Shown here: in pieces, positions 9,191 to 19,071 of the stretch
Numbering within the stretch: the stretch's first letter is position 1
Layout of the letters: every line of letters starts with the position of its first letter
Source: Tritrichomonas foetus
Taxonomy: Eukaryota; Parabasalia; Tritrichomonadida; Tritrichomonadidae
Direction: 5' to 3'
Length of the DNA stretch: 43,233 bases
Assembly: GCA_001839685.1 (NCBI GenBank)
Contig: MLAK01000609.1
Coordinates: forward strand, 47,455-90,687
The notes under the pieces: generated by a model
The model's database searches: none
What the model saw: only the letters and a program-made list of their open reading frames with translations
What the model was told of the DNA's origin: nothing
Translations under genes and position numbers: made by a program

Positions 9191-12100
9191 CTAATTTTCT
9201 TCAGACACAGTTGAATACTCATTTATGGGTTCACCTATTCTTGTTGATAAAACAATGTGAATTTTCCCAGATGGTCTCATTTGATACCAGGCATCTACTG
9301 GTTTTCCAATCTTTAACCCATGGACAGGAATGTTTACAGCTGCTACTTCTTTCCCACTACGTCCATAAATTCCCACTATAACTTCTTCAGAATTAACATT
9401 TTCACCCAAATTTGTTTCAAATGTTGTATCAAAAACTGGATTCTTGCTTGATGGACATGGATCTGTTTCAAGTTCTTCAGGAATCAAGCTTTTCAGTGTA
9501 AAGACTGCGCGATATTCATCACGCTTTGGAAGTTCAGCTTCAATGATTTCAACTGCAATTAAATGTTCACCATTTTCGATCGTGTTACCTTGAAAGCTGT
9601 TGGAATTTATATCATAGCTATATTCACCAGAAATTAAACTATCATTACGATTATTATTCCTATTGATAGTGAATTTATTATTCGTATTTTGTGGAGCTTT
9701 TTTAGCAATACTTGCAACATGTGTCGTATTAATCCTATCGAAAAGTTCACTGAATGATGCAGATTCATCAATTGTATCAGTTAACAAGTTTGTTTTATAG
9801 GAAACTTTTTGTGGAATTTCATAAAATGGTCGAACAGCAGATGTAATTGAACTACTAGATACAGAATCACTTTCAGAATCGTTCAATTGGAAAACATTTC
9901 TTTCTTGAACACTAAATGTTTCATTTTTTGATGTCGGCTTAGGTGAAGCCTTTGGAGAAACTTTAGGTGATGTTTTAGGCGACTGGGTTGGTGATTTTTG
10001 TGATTTCTTTGGAGAAGATGGTTTAGGCGATTTTCTTGGGCTTGAGAAAGGTTGTGGGATTTCTTGGAAAAGGCTAGTTTCATTTGTACTTTGTTTGAGT
10101 GATTTTGGTGAAAAGATTGGTTTCATTGCAGCAGAATCACTGCTTAATTCATCATTTGATATCGAAATTGCTTCAGATGCGGTGCTTGGATCAATTTGGA
10201 AATCAGAAGAAACACCAGCATTTTCAGATTTTCGAACAAATTTCGCTTTAGGTCTAAGTGCTTCAACGTCACTGAGTCCTTCGAAGTAGTTTGATTCACT
10301 CGAAAGCATAAGTTCATTTTTACCATTCTTTTCGCCATTATCGAAAGTTGCTTTGGCCCATTGTGAAGCATCTGGTGTTGGTGAAACAATTGTTCGTTGA
10401 ACGTGAACAGGTTCAGGCTTAGTTGCCATGCTTTGTCGAATTGAGGCAATTGATTCCTTAACTTCATCGATGGCGCGCGATGCAAAAATTTCTCCTGGAC
10501 GTCCCTGGAAGTTTGAGGATTGCTTGAAAAGCCTTTGAAGCGCGAGATCAGGCTGAACATCGACGGTGTGGAAGATGAAGAAGCCAACTTGGATTGGTTC
10601 AGGATCATGGCGAATGATTTCAATTGGAAGTTCTTCTTCTGGATTTCCTGCATGTATCGGCTCTGAAGCAAAGAGCTGGGCTTTTGGTTTAGCTGATCTC
10701 TTTGAAGCACGAGTAGGTTGCTTCCCATTCGTTGAAGGAACGGCAGCTTGTTTTGCAATATTGGCGTTTCGTTGAACAACAGGCGAAGCATTTCTTTTAA
10801 CAGCTTGTTTTTGTTGAACCATTCTTGAATAAACAACAGGTGGTCTTTGCTGAGCTGGTTGCTGTTGAGCTCTTTGTTGTTGTGGAACTCTTTGCTGCTG
10901 TTGAACTTGTTGTTGAACTCTTTTCTGTTGTGGAGCTATTTGTTGTTGTTGAGTTTGGGGTTGTCGCACATTTTGATTGTGTGATTGAGATTGAGATTGA
11001 GAGTTAAGATGTTCAATTGGCGATGGAAGTGAGCGTGATTTACTTTCAGTCGTTTCACTTGTTTCAATTGCACTTGTATACTCATAAGTGTATTCATAAA
11101 AATGAGAAATTGAGTTATTTTGATCATTTGGAACAGTTTCATAAGTATAAACGTATTCATGTGTCTTTTGTCCACCACTTACATCTTCAGTCAGTGTAGA
11201 ATACTCATATGTATGGGTATGAGGACTTAAATTAGAAGGTGTATCTGTTGCCAGTGGAGAAGGAAGATCATCTTTTGCTTTATGTGAACCACTATTTGAT
11301 TTCGAACTTTCTCGAGAGATTTCAACTCCACGCTCTTTAATTGAACTTTCATCTTCGTCCTCTTCTTCTTCTTCATAGTCAGCATAACTATAGGTTCTAG
11401 ATCTTGACGCAGTGTACGATGAAGTTTGATTAGAGTTTGAAGAAAATTGTTTCATTATGTTCATTTGATGTGGATCAGAAACTTTAACCATAGAATTATT
11501 TCGTTTACTGCTTCGACTAGAACTTTTATTGCTATTTCCAGTGTTACTCTTTGAATGGGACTTGGAGCTTGAATTAGAAGATGAAGAAATGTTTGATGAA
11601 TTTTGTGATGTTGTTGTTTGTGTTTGTGAGATACTTTGAGTGGTACTGCTTGAAATTGTCATTGAATCCAATCCAAGAGATATTGCATCCCTTTGGGTCT
11701 GGGGAATAATGATTTCATCAGGCGAAAGACGTCTGTTTGGAGGCATTGATTTTGTAGATTTGATACTACTACTTTTCTGTGAACCGTTTTCATTCTTATT
11801 AGATTCTGAATATTCACTTTGAGGGGATTTTGAACTTTTTGATTTTTTGGAGGAATCGTTTTGACCACTTGTTGATGAACTTCCAGTCTTTGACCTTGGC
11901 TTTTCTGATCTTGATTCTGATTTCGAATGAGAGCGAGATTCAGATTTATTCGACTTATCAGAAACATCAGATTTATTCTTAGAACTCGATTTTTTGGCAG
12001 ATGATTTTTCAGACTTTGATTTGGAATGAGATGATTTGGAAGTTGATTTTGATGACTTAGAGGTTTTTGATTGAGTTGATGAGGCAGATTTTGATGATTT

Positions 12101-12760
12101 TGATGAATTTTTTGATGATGCAGATTCCAATCCATCATTTTTCGAAGGAGCGACAGAAGAGTCGATTTTCGGATCGTTAATAATTGCATCCCGTCTTTCC
12201 TTCATTTCGAGCGCCATATTTCTTCCCTTTTTTGAGGGCAATGCGGATATTGTATTCAATAAAGCTTTACTTAAGCTAACAGACCGGGCTTGAATCTGTT
12301 TCCGTGGATAGTTTCCTTCTAAAACTGATGAAACGTCGTCTTCTTGCTTGAATCTCTTTGTAAAGTTCGGTCCAAATCCGAGATGGAATTGATTGTTGAT
12401 TCTCCGTTGTATTAAACCGTGGAGGACGTCCTGGCGACCTCGAATTTGGAGTTGGCGGGCCAGCCAGCGATCTTCAAAATGGCGCGATAATGCGCCACAC
12501 GATTCTTTTTCACCTGACGAAATGGTCAAATTGAGATGGTGACGCTGTAAAAATTGAAGAGCAAGATCGGTGGCAATTAATTCGATTTTTGTTATGCCAA
12601 TCTTTTGACAAGCATTGGCTATACCTTGATCTGGATTTGAATCTGCGACAACTTGCGAAAAGAGACTAAGGTATCGTGCTTTGATATGGTTTTGTCCTTT
12701 GGTATCGAGCGTTTGTTTCGTTGGTGATTTCTTTCGTGGTGAGTTGCGCGATTTCTTCAT
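9191..12760 (-). CDS. Large low-complexity protein with LisH-like N-terminus and C2-like C-terminus
   Basis: This is a 1189-residue protein not known to me as a named family. Residues ~58-87 (ELIATDLALQFLQRHHLNLT, then a Glu-containing end) have the shape of a LisH dimerisation helix pair, as found at the N-termini of FOP/OFD1/TONNEAU-type centrosomal proteins. A long Ser/Lys-rich block (~215-450) is followed by Tyr-rich repeats (TYEYSTL, YVYTYET, YEYTYEYT), a Gln/Pro run and SPK repeats (SPKTSPKVSPKASPK) that would suit proline-directed kinases. Residues ~1060-1180 resemble a C2 beta-sandwich: EIIEAELPKRDEYRAVF, a KNPVFDTTF strand, and DAWYQM followed by KIHIVLSTR. A cytoskeletal or centrosomal, membrane-touching scaffold is a reasonable inference but not proven. 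The start is the first ATG, with a TCA 13 bases upstream. Confidence 0.8.
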   Translation of the reverse strand: MKKSRNSPRKKSPTKQTLDTKGQNHIKARYLSLFSQVVADSNPDQGIANACQKIGITKIELIATDLALQFLQRHHLNLTISSGEKESCGALSRHFEDRWLARQLQIRGRQDVLHGLIQRRINNQFHLGFGPNFTKRFKQEDDVSSVLEGNYPRKQIQARSVSLSKALLNTISALPSKKGRNMALEMKERRDAIINDPKIDSSVAPSKNDGLESASSKNSSKSSKSASSTQSKTSKSSKSTSKSSHSKSKSEKSSAKKSSSKNKSDVSDKSNKSESRSHSKSESRSEKPRSKTGSSSTSGQNDSSKKSKSSKSPQSEYSESNKNENGSQKSSSIKSTKSMPPNRRLSPDEIIIPQTQRDAISLGLDSMTISSSTTQSISQTQTTTSQNSSNISSSSNSSSKSHSKSNTGNSNKSSSRSSKRNNSMVKVSDPHQMNIMKQFSSNSNQTSSYTASRSRTYSYADYEEEEEDEDESSIKERGVEISRESSKSNSGSHKAKDDLPSPLATDTPSNLSPHTHTYEYSTLTEDVSGGQKTHEYVYTYETVPNDQNNSISHFYEYTYEYTSAIETSETTESKSRSLPSPIEHLNSQSQSQSHNQNVRQPQTQQQQIAPQQKRVQQQVQQQQRVPQQQRAQQQPAQQRPPVVYSRMVQQKQAVKRNASPVVQRNANIAKQAAVPSTNGKQPTRASKRSAKPKAQLFASEPIHAGNPEEELPIEIIRHDPEPIQVGFFIFHTVDVQPDLALQRLFKQSSNFQGRPGEIFASRAIDEVKESIASIRQSMATKPEPVHVQRTIVSPTPDASQWAKATFDNGEKNGKNELMLSSESNYFEGLSDVEALRPKAKFVRKSENAGVSSDFQIDPSTASEAISISNDELSSDSAAMKPIFSPKSLKQSTNETSLFQEIPQPFSSPRKSPKPSSPKKSQKSPTQSPKTSPKVSPKASPKPTSKNETFSVQERNVFQLNDSESDSVSSSSITSAVRPFYEIPQKVSYKTNLLTDTIDESASFSELFDRINTTHVASIAKKAPQNTNNKFTINRNNNRNDSLISGEYSYDINSNSFQGNTIENGEHLIAVEIIEAELPKRDEYRAVFTLKSLIPEELETDPCPSSKNPVFDTTFETNLGENVNSEEVIVGIYGRSGKEVAAVNIPVHGLKIGKPVDAWYQMRPSGKIHIVLSTRIGEPINEYSTVSEEN

Positions 12761-13320
12761 TTCTCCTTTTGAAAAAAATTCAGAGCTTAACGGACACTTT
12801 TGTTCACAATGTTGGGGAATTATGATATGAAAAATATATCATCAATTTCGTTAGTTTTTCCTCAATTTATTGTTGGAGAATGAAATAAAAAATAGGAATT
12901 TTTTTGACATGAATCTTTACATTTTCGAATAGTTTCTGGAAAATTTTTGCGTCACAGAAGCAATATCCTTCACAAATCGAGGAGGAAGTGTCAAATATTT
13001 CGATTTTTTCTTATTGTTGAGTAAATCATCATTTTTCGGAATTAACTTTGCATGGTTCATTTTATGAATAATGTTTTAGCATCCAGGTGAGTGATAAAAT
13101 TCTTTAACTAAATTTTGTAAATAATGTTTTAACATCCAAGTTAACATTAATTAATTCATGACACTTTAAATTTTCCCTGATGAAAGTCGATTATACCTTT
13201 GAAAATTACTCATAATTCGATATTTAGTTGGATAAACTGCTTGATTTTATTAAGAAAAATAAATTTCAATCAATAAAACTTCAAATCGAGTTACAACAAA
13301 ATTATTTACCGACATTTATG
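12761..13320. other. Intergenic, AT-rich
   Basis: This spacer between two minus-strand genes contains an imperfect 53-bp-offset direct repeat (AATAATGTTTTARCATCCARGT at 13067 and 13120). No gene is supported. Confidence 0.6.
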
Positions 13321-13965
13321 TTATTTGATTTTCCATTCAACAACTTCACAGTTTCTTATTTTTCTGGTTTTTCGATTCTCACTGTAAGCAAGAAAAGCTT
13401 TTTTCACATCACTTGGCAGTTTCCCATTCATATGCATTTCAAGCATTCTTAGAGACATTGCATGAGTAAACCCAACAACTAAACCATTTATATCTTTAGA
13501 GTTTTCAAACCAATCAAAGAAGCTTTTTGTGCGATTATAAAAATCCGAGAAAGATTCTGCATTTTTGCCCATGACTAAAAATGGATCCTGTGCTTCCCAG
13601 TATTGTTTTATAGCTTCTCCACGTGTATATCTTTTTTCTGTATAATACTCACTACTTAAATATTCAAATGCAGATAAACGGGCATCAATTGACAGGACTG
13701 TGTTTGGAAAGCGAACAAGAAGTGGTTTAGCAGTATCCAAAGCCCTTTTGAAGGGCGAGCTAACTATTAAACTAGGGCGCTTTTTTATTGATTCTGCAAT
13801 TAATTTAGCTTGTTTTTCGCCGAGTGACGTTAATGGATATTCTAAATATGTGCAATTAATTGGTAATTTTGCATTACCAATACTTTCTCCATGTCTTATA
13901 AGCATAAGTGACTTGGAAAAATTTCTGAGAAGGAATTTAGGATTTTTATGAAGAAATGAAAGCAT
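13321..13965 (-). CDS. Histidine phosphatase / phosphoglycerate mutase-like protein with hydrogenosome-type leader
   Basis: This 214-residue member of the histidine phosphatase superfamily carries the phospho-acceptor motif LIRHGES (His25), the phosphate-binding Arg74 in SSPFKRALDTA and the second histidine in VVGFTHAMSLRM (His168). The catalytic set is complete. The substrate is not readable; it may be a PGAM5-type protein phosphatase or a small-molecule phosphatase rather than a glycolytic mutase. The domain begins at ~21, leaving an extra leader MLSFLHKNPKFLLRNFSKS. It is basic, has no acidic residue, starts with Met-Leu-Ser and carries an Arg-Asn-Phe motif at 14-16. All of these are marks of trichomonad hydrogenosomal presequences. 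Targeting to the hydrogenosome is inferred from this leader only. Confidence 0.85.
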   Translation of the reverse strand: MLSFLHKNPKFLLRNFSKSLMLIRHGESIGNAKLPINCTYLEYPLTSLGEKQAKLIAESIKKRPSLIVSSPFKRALDTAKPLLVRFPNTVLSIDARLSAFEYLSSEYYTEKRYTRGEAIKQYWEAQDPFLVMGKNAESFSDFYNRTKSFFDWFENSKDINGLVVGFTHAMSLRMLEMHMNGKLPSDVKKAFLAYSENRKTRKIRNCEVVEWKIK

Positions 13966-14731
13966 GATTCGTCGATTTTATAATAAAAACGATCAAAATC
14001 AATACAAAACAAGCTATCGTTTTACTTGAATCAAGTTTGCTTTGTTTTCACTCAATGATATCGAAATAGAACGCTGGCTTCAGAATAAGAGAAAAAAATA
14101 TACCTCTGCAATATGCCCAAAAGTTAATCTAAAAATATTAATTTCATCTTTAGAATTGACAACTTGGTAAGTAATCTTTTTCTGTTTGGTTGGAGTGCAG
14201 AGGTATAGAAAAAAAATTATTTAATATTAAATTTGTCAATTATAGAATGCCAAAATATTCAAATAGGAGGGTTTGCTCATGGTATCGAATTTCGTTTAAA
14301 ATTAGATCAAAATAAAGTGAAATTAAAATTAATTTAAGTTTGATTCAAGTTAAAATTCTCATCTTTAGATATTCATGGGTTCATTTCTGATGGTTTAAAA
14401 ATGCTTGATCCAGAGCATTGACAATTATCTATATGAAATCGATTATTTCATTTGTTGTTTTATTGAAATAATACAATTCATCTCAATCACAAGCAAATAC
14501 AATAAGCTGTCATTTATCTTCACCATCTGCACTTCAAAATAAAATCACATGACATAAAAAAAGTTGAGGAATTTTTGTTTATCAATAAAAGCAGTATAGT
14601 AGCTTGCTACTTCATATTCTAAATCTTTAGTGACATGATAAAAAGCTTACGCCATCATTTCGTTAAATATTTGTAAAAATGAGAAAAACTGAATTAGACA
14701 AAATTGAATGATGAAATTATTCAAATAAATG
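13966..14731. other. Intergenic, AT-rich
   Basis: The gap lies between the phosphatase-like gene and the SMI1/KNR4-like gene, both on the minus strand. I see no reading frame, repeat or RNA gene of note. Confidence 0.6.
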
Positions 14732-15316
14732 TCATTGTTTATGTTCCTTTTTAGGGAAATTGATACTATTTTTTGGAATGAAATAATCAGAAAGTTCTTG
14801 ACAGATCACATCCATTTCATTTGAATTGAATTGAATGAGTTTAATCTCCTCAAGAAGATCTTCTGTTGTTTTTGTTAATTTGTAACATCGAAGATCACCA
14901 TAGGACATTACAACAAGTTGACCTTTATCTTCACCATCTGCAAGTTCATACCAGTGTGTACAACTATCTGTTCCATCCCAGGTGTTTCCAATATAAAAAG
15001 CATATCGTTCTCCAATTTCCTCGTAATCGCTGTAACCACCAAATCGCGTTGAACTGAGAATTTCAGCATCTTTAGGTTGACTAACAGTAATACTAGCACT
15101 TACAATGAATCCTGGTCCAACTGCTTTCCATAATTTCATTAATCCTTCAGAAGGCTTGAATTGGAATTTGTAAATTTGAGCTTCTAAGTCTGCTTCACTT
15201 ACAGGTTTATTAAGTTTAAAACGTCCATCTTTAAATGCCTGATATACAGTGTTATTGGTGCTTGATTCTGCTTTCCAACTACTACGAAAAGATTCTAACT
15301 TATCAAATTGACTCAT
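14732..15316 (-). CDS. SMI1/KNR4 (SUKH)-like small protein
   Basis: This 194-residue cytosolic protein starts at MSQFDKLESF, directly after TTTTGTC in TTTTGTCATG; the frame upstream offers only TTG. The middle holds an aromatic/Gly-rich fold (LMKLWKAVGPGF, then GGYSDYEEIGERYAFYIGN, then THWYELADGEDKGQLVVMSY). The order of a Trp/Gly helix end, a short acidic strand and a late DG hairpin suggests an SMI1/KNR4 (SUKH) fold. The match is by pattern only and is weak. No catalytic residues, membrane segments or signal peptide are seen. If the fold call is right it is a protein-binding module; otherwise this is a conserved-looking hypothetical. Confidence 0.7.
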   Translation of the reverse strand: MSQFDKLESFRSSWKAESSTNNTVYQAFKDGRFKLNKPVSEADLEAQIYKFQFKPSEGLMKLWKAVGPGFIVSASITVSQPKDAEILSSTRFGGYSDYEEIGERYAFYIGNTWDGTDSCTHWYELADGEDKGQLVVMSYGDLRCYKLTKTTEDLLEEIKLIQFNSNEMDVICQELSDYFIPKNSINFPKKEHKQ

Positions 15317-17128
15317 GACAAAACTGACAGTCAAATTGAATGAATCATCAAAAAGTGGAGAAGTGAGACACTTTTTGATGATTAATGTTTATTTGAAAGT
15401 GCCGTGTGATGATGTCGATGGAAGATAAAGGAAAAGGAAATTATATTTGAATAATAGCGCCCCAATTCAAGAGATAATTATGAGAACACAAATAGGATTC
15501 TTGGAATAATAATTTTTCTGAGGGGTGAGATAATGGATAAAAATAATGAAAATAAGATATATTTCTTATGGATAAATGAAGAAAATCAGACATTATGACA
15601 AAATTGAATATTTTCACCAATGATAAGAATAAATCCGAAAAGTTATGAGATGAATAAATTTAACAGCAAAAAACAGTAATATTATTTATAAATAATGAAT
15701 ATATTAATATTGGATGGGTAAAATTACACAAATAAAGTGATAACAATTCGATAATAATATATTTCTACATATTGCATTACAAATTTAATATATATGTTAA
15801 GGAAAAGAATTTATAGTAGTTTTAGAAGAATTATTTAAAGAATTTAGGGTTCTTTATGTACAAATTGTAGAAAATTGCATTTCTCATTTGACAATTGAGA
15901 ATTTAATAGTAGATAATCTTTTACCATAAATTTCATGCTATTTATGGGTGATTCTTTTTTGTGAAAGAAGATAACGATAGTTTAAGAATCCGTGATTTTG
16001 AATGATTTTCAATAAAAACGAAAGATTTCTATACTTTTTCCAATTTATTTCTAATACCGATAAAAATATTTTTCCAGAAATGACTGAAAAAATTTCACAT
16101 TTTTTCAATGCTTTTGAAATGGAGTTGGTATTCTATTTATTAATTGTGTGATGCACAGAAATTAATTCGAAGGTTTTCAGACAAGGAGATTCAGTTTCTT
16201 TTCAAAAACAGTTCACCAAATAAATCTAAGATTTTTTGGGTGAGAAAAGTTTTTGTTTTGTATCCAACCAAAAAATTGTTCTTTCTGGTTGGCTCTTATA
16301 TTCAAATTATAACAAATTGTATAACCATCAAAATTTACCGGAATCAATATGAATTAGTCACTTTCGCGTCGAAAATTACAATGAAAAAAATTAATTCATT
16401 TAAATGAAAAATATCATAAGATATCATTCCATTGTTATATAGTATTTGTAATTTTATAAATAAAATATGCATACGTCTTACATTCAACAAAATTTTTATT
16501 TTAGTAAAACTCAATCTTCATAATTAATTCCAATTTCTGGATTTCTAATTAGTAAATTTTGGTTTATTTCTTGTTTGTATTTAGATTTAATTATTATTAG
16601 GGATGATTTATTGTAAAAATTATTTTTTAACTTTGCATTACTCTTATTGAAAAGAATCTTTAAAGTCCCGCTATGAGCTATCGAAATAATACCTATAAAT
16701 ATCCAATTTCTTGGATAATTCAGACTTTTTCATTTTTTTATTATTATAATAAAACACCTTGACCAAAATTCGTAGCACTATTCTAATTAGTTCTAATCAT
16801 CTTCATTAAATCACAAATTAAATCATTATTATTTTATCATCCTTATAAAAATATTTTACGACCATCTAACTCCTAACAAAACAAAATTATTGATTGCTCG
16901 ATAAAAACAGGGATTATATCAAGTGATTATCTCATAATTCATAATGTATTGTTCGAATTCGTAAATTCTCAAACTTTTCATTTTTTTCAGGATTCATGAA
17001 TACTTTTGGGGAAAAACCTAACCGCTAATAATAATAGAAAATGACCCTCTTGGATCTGCCTCATCACCAATTGTTTTTTGAATTTTATGATTTGCTACGA
17101 AAGCATAATACATGTATTAGTTTTTTTG
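15317..17128. other. Gene desert, left part
   Basis: This 1.8 kb of very AT-rich sequence upstream of the inverted-repeat element holds one 87-codon plus-strand frame (16144-16407). That frame begins with TTG right after a stop and is Lys/Phe/Ile-rich without a recognisable family. It may be chance or a transposon relic, so I do not call it. No RNA gene is seen. Confidence 0.5.
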
Positions 17129-17165
17129 TTAAGGGCATAGTTTAGCAAGAGATGGTTATATTTAT
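17129..17165 (+). repeat. Left terminal inverted repeat
   Basis: This 37-bp arm starts TTAAGGGCATAG and ends GGTTATATTTAT. It is identical to the reverse complement of the right arm, and the similarity stops sharply after 37 bases. Confidence 0.9.
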
Positions 17166-17311
17166 ATTTTGGCCTTAATTTCTCCATGGATGGTCAAACA
17201 TTCCAATTAAATAGAAAAATNNAATCCCAAAANCCNGTTCGATGTCCTAAATATGATTTTATAGTTTTATTATAGCTGATAAATCTGAAATATCAGTTAA
17301 ATGTTATCATC

Positions 17312-17428
17312 ATGAGAAATGAAGATTCCATCATCAATTATTTTTTCGTGGCTGAGAAAGCTCGACGTCAAGTTGTAGACATTCCTATGAATGATTTAAG
17401 TTGCCTGCTAACGATTTTTGATAGATGA
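17312..17428 (+). pseudogene. Short ORF inside the inverted-repeat element, possible coding relic
   Basis: A 38-codon ATG frame encodes MRNEDSIINYF followed by an Ala/Arg/Lys segment (VAEKARRQVVDIP) and then a stop. Its base use is less AT-biased than its flanks (GCTCGACGTCAAG), which suggests former coding sequence. I recognise no transposase motif, so this could be a relic of the autonomous element or chance. Confidence 0.25.
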
Positions 17429-18472
17429 CGATAATGCCGGAATAAATTTTTTAAAATTGGTTGTTTAAATATCCCCAACTGGAAGAAATAAATAATTCTT
17501 ATATTGTTGCTATGTATTTGTATTTGTATTCTAATGGGTAATTAAATTTATTTATTATTATATGCAGAAAATAAATTGGATAAAGATGTTTTAAACAGTC
17601 CATTTTTGGGGCCTCACAAATTAAAAATAATCATTTTCTGAAAAAGTTACCATCAGAAAATTTATATTTGAAATATCTTTTGATATCTAATTAATATAGT
17701 GTTAATATTGTAATAAGATATATTATATTATTAGTTAATAGCTGCATGAGATGTAAAATAATAATATTAATGATTTAAATCAAATTAAATTTATTCATAT
17801 TTTATTTTCATTCAATTTTTTTTAGTATAGTCATTATCTATCTTTCTGAAATTCACAAGATAATTTGATATGTAAAATTTAGGACTTGAAATGTCTGTTA
17901 CTGGGAAAAATAGGAAACTAATAATTTTTACTAATCATATGATTATTTCATTTACTGGTTAACTCTAGATGTAGGGATTGGGTTTATAAAGAGATGCTTT
18001 CATGTCTAATGGTTTTTTGATTTGTTTTCGCAATGCTTTTCTATATTCGAAGTACTCAGATGAATGATAAAAATTTTTTCTTTGAATAGCATTCAATTTT
18101 TTCAATCATTTTCTTCTTTTTTTAATGAATCCACTTTTCACTCCAATATAATATGCTGAAAAAAATATATCATATAAAACATCAAATATAAAAAGCTATA
18201 TCAGAATATAATAAAATATTATAGATAAAATAAAAAGATAATTCTATTTTATATTTACAAAATATTCTGTTAATTATTTTGTAAATTGTAAACACTTACA
18301 AAAAGTTTCAATTTCCCCAAGCATGTCATCCAAAAGTGTGGAATAAAAACGAAATAAATTATTATTATGATTTCATCTTTATTAACTACGTCTATATATT
18401 CTTTAAACTAAGTTAACAATTGATTTCATAAATTTTCCCCGAAGATATCGATAAACAACCTATTTCTCTCAA

Positions 18473-18509
18473 ATAAATATAACCATCTCTTGCTAAACTA
18501 TGCCCTTAA
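18473..18509 (-). repeat. Right terminal inverted repeat
   Basis: This is the exact reverse complement of the left arm, ending TATGCCCTTAA on the plus strand. Confidence 0.9.
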
Positions 18510-19071
18510 GTCATTGCGAAATAACTAAGCAAAAAGTGAAATAGCTTGGTCATAATTTCAATTAATATTATCATTCAATTCAAAAAAATTGAATCATTTC
18601 ATCAGAATTATTTCCCTCTTTTAATTTATATCGCTAATATACAATACCAAGAAATTAGTTAAAACGAAAGATTGGATTTTTTTGATAAAAAATAATTTAG
18701 CACATTTATTTTAGTCTAGAAATAGCTTTATTATATAGAATAAAGAAAATAGATATGTTTTTTTATTTTTCGTTTGATTTGATGAAATAACTTTTTCAAT
18801 TAACTTTTCGATGTTTTTTTGACAAGAACGCATTGAAAAAAAGTGATTTCCAAAATGAAAATCAAATTCAATTCAAAAATGCGAATAATACAGAAATTAT
18901 TTCTGGAAATGGATTCAAAATAGTAAAAAAAGATAGAAATACTGAAAATTTGAAAGGATATGAAAGAAAAAATCATACAAACTCAATAGCATTAAACCCT
19001 AAATGAATAGAATTAAAAAAAATTGATGTGAATACTAACAAATTGAAAGAGGGAGAAAATAATCTTGTTTC
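18510..19071. other. Gene desert, right part, upstream of the GH77-like gene
   Basis: AT-rich sequence with A/T runs. The initiator-like TTTCATG overlaps the GH77-like start at 19072. Nothing else is supported. Confidence 0.55.

Larger units (their letters stand above)
17129..18509. mobile_element. Putative non-autonomous TTAA-type DNA transposon with 37-bp perfect inverted repeats
   Basis: Bases 17129-17165 and 18473-18509 are perfect reverse complements over 37 bases. They begin TTAAGGGCATAGTTTAGC at the left end, and the right end is the exact mirror. Because TTAA is its own reverse complement, it can be either the last four bases of the repeat or the duplicated target site of a piggyBac- or Kolobok-like element whose termini then start GGGCATAG. 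The interior (1307 bp) has no frame of transposase size, which makes it non-autonomous or decayed. It also contains assembly Ns at 17221-17235. The perfect termini suggest recent movement. Confidence 0.75.

Noticed and set aside
10144..10836. 230-codon minus-strand frame inside the large LisH/C2-like gene
   Set aside because: It is a shadow frame within a Ser/Gln-rich coding region; the main frame has the domains and the proper start.
13066..13140. GGTGAGT in a repeated context that could suggest a splice donor
   Set aside because: There is no coding exon upstream and no trichomonad acceptor motif (ACTAACACACAG) downstream; it is part of an imperfect direct repeat.
16144..16407. 87-codon plus-strand frame in the gene desert
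   Set aside because: It starts with TTG directly after a stop, is biased to Lys/Phe/Ile and shows no domain; such lengths arise by chance in 43 kb.
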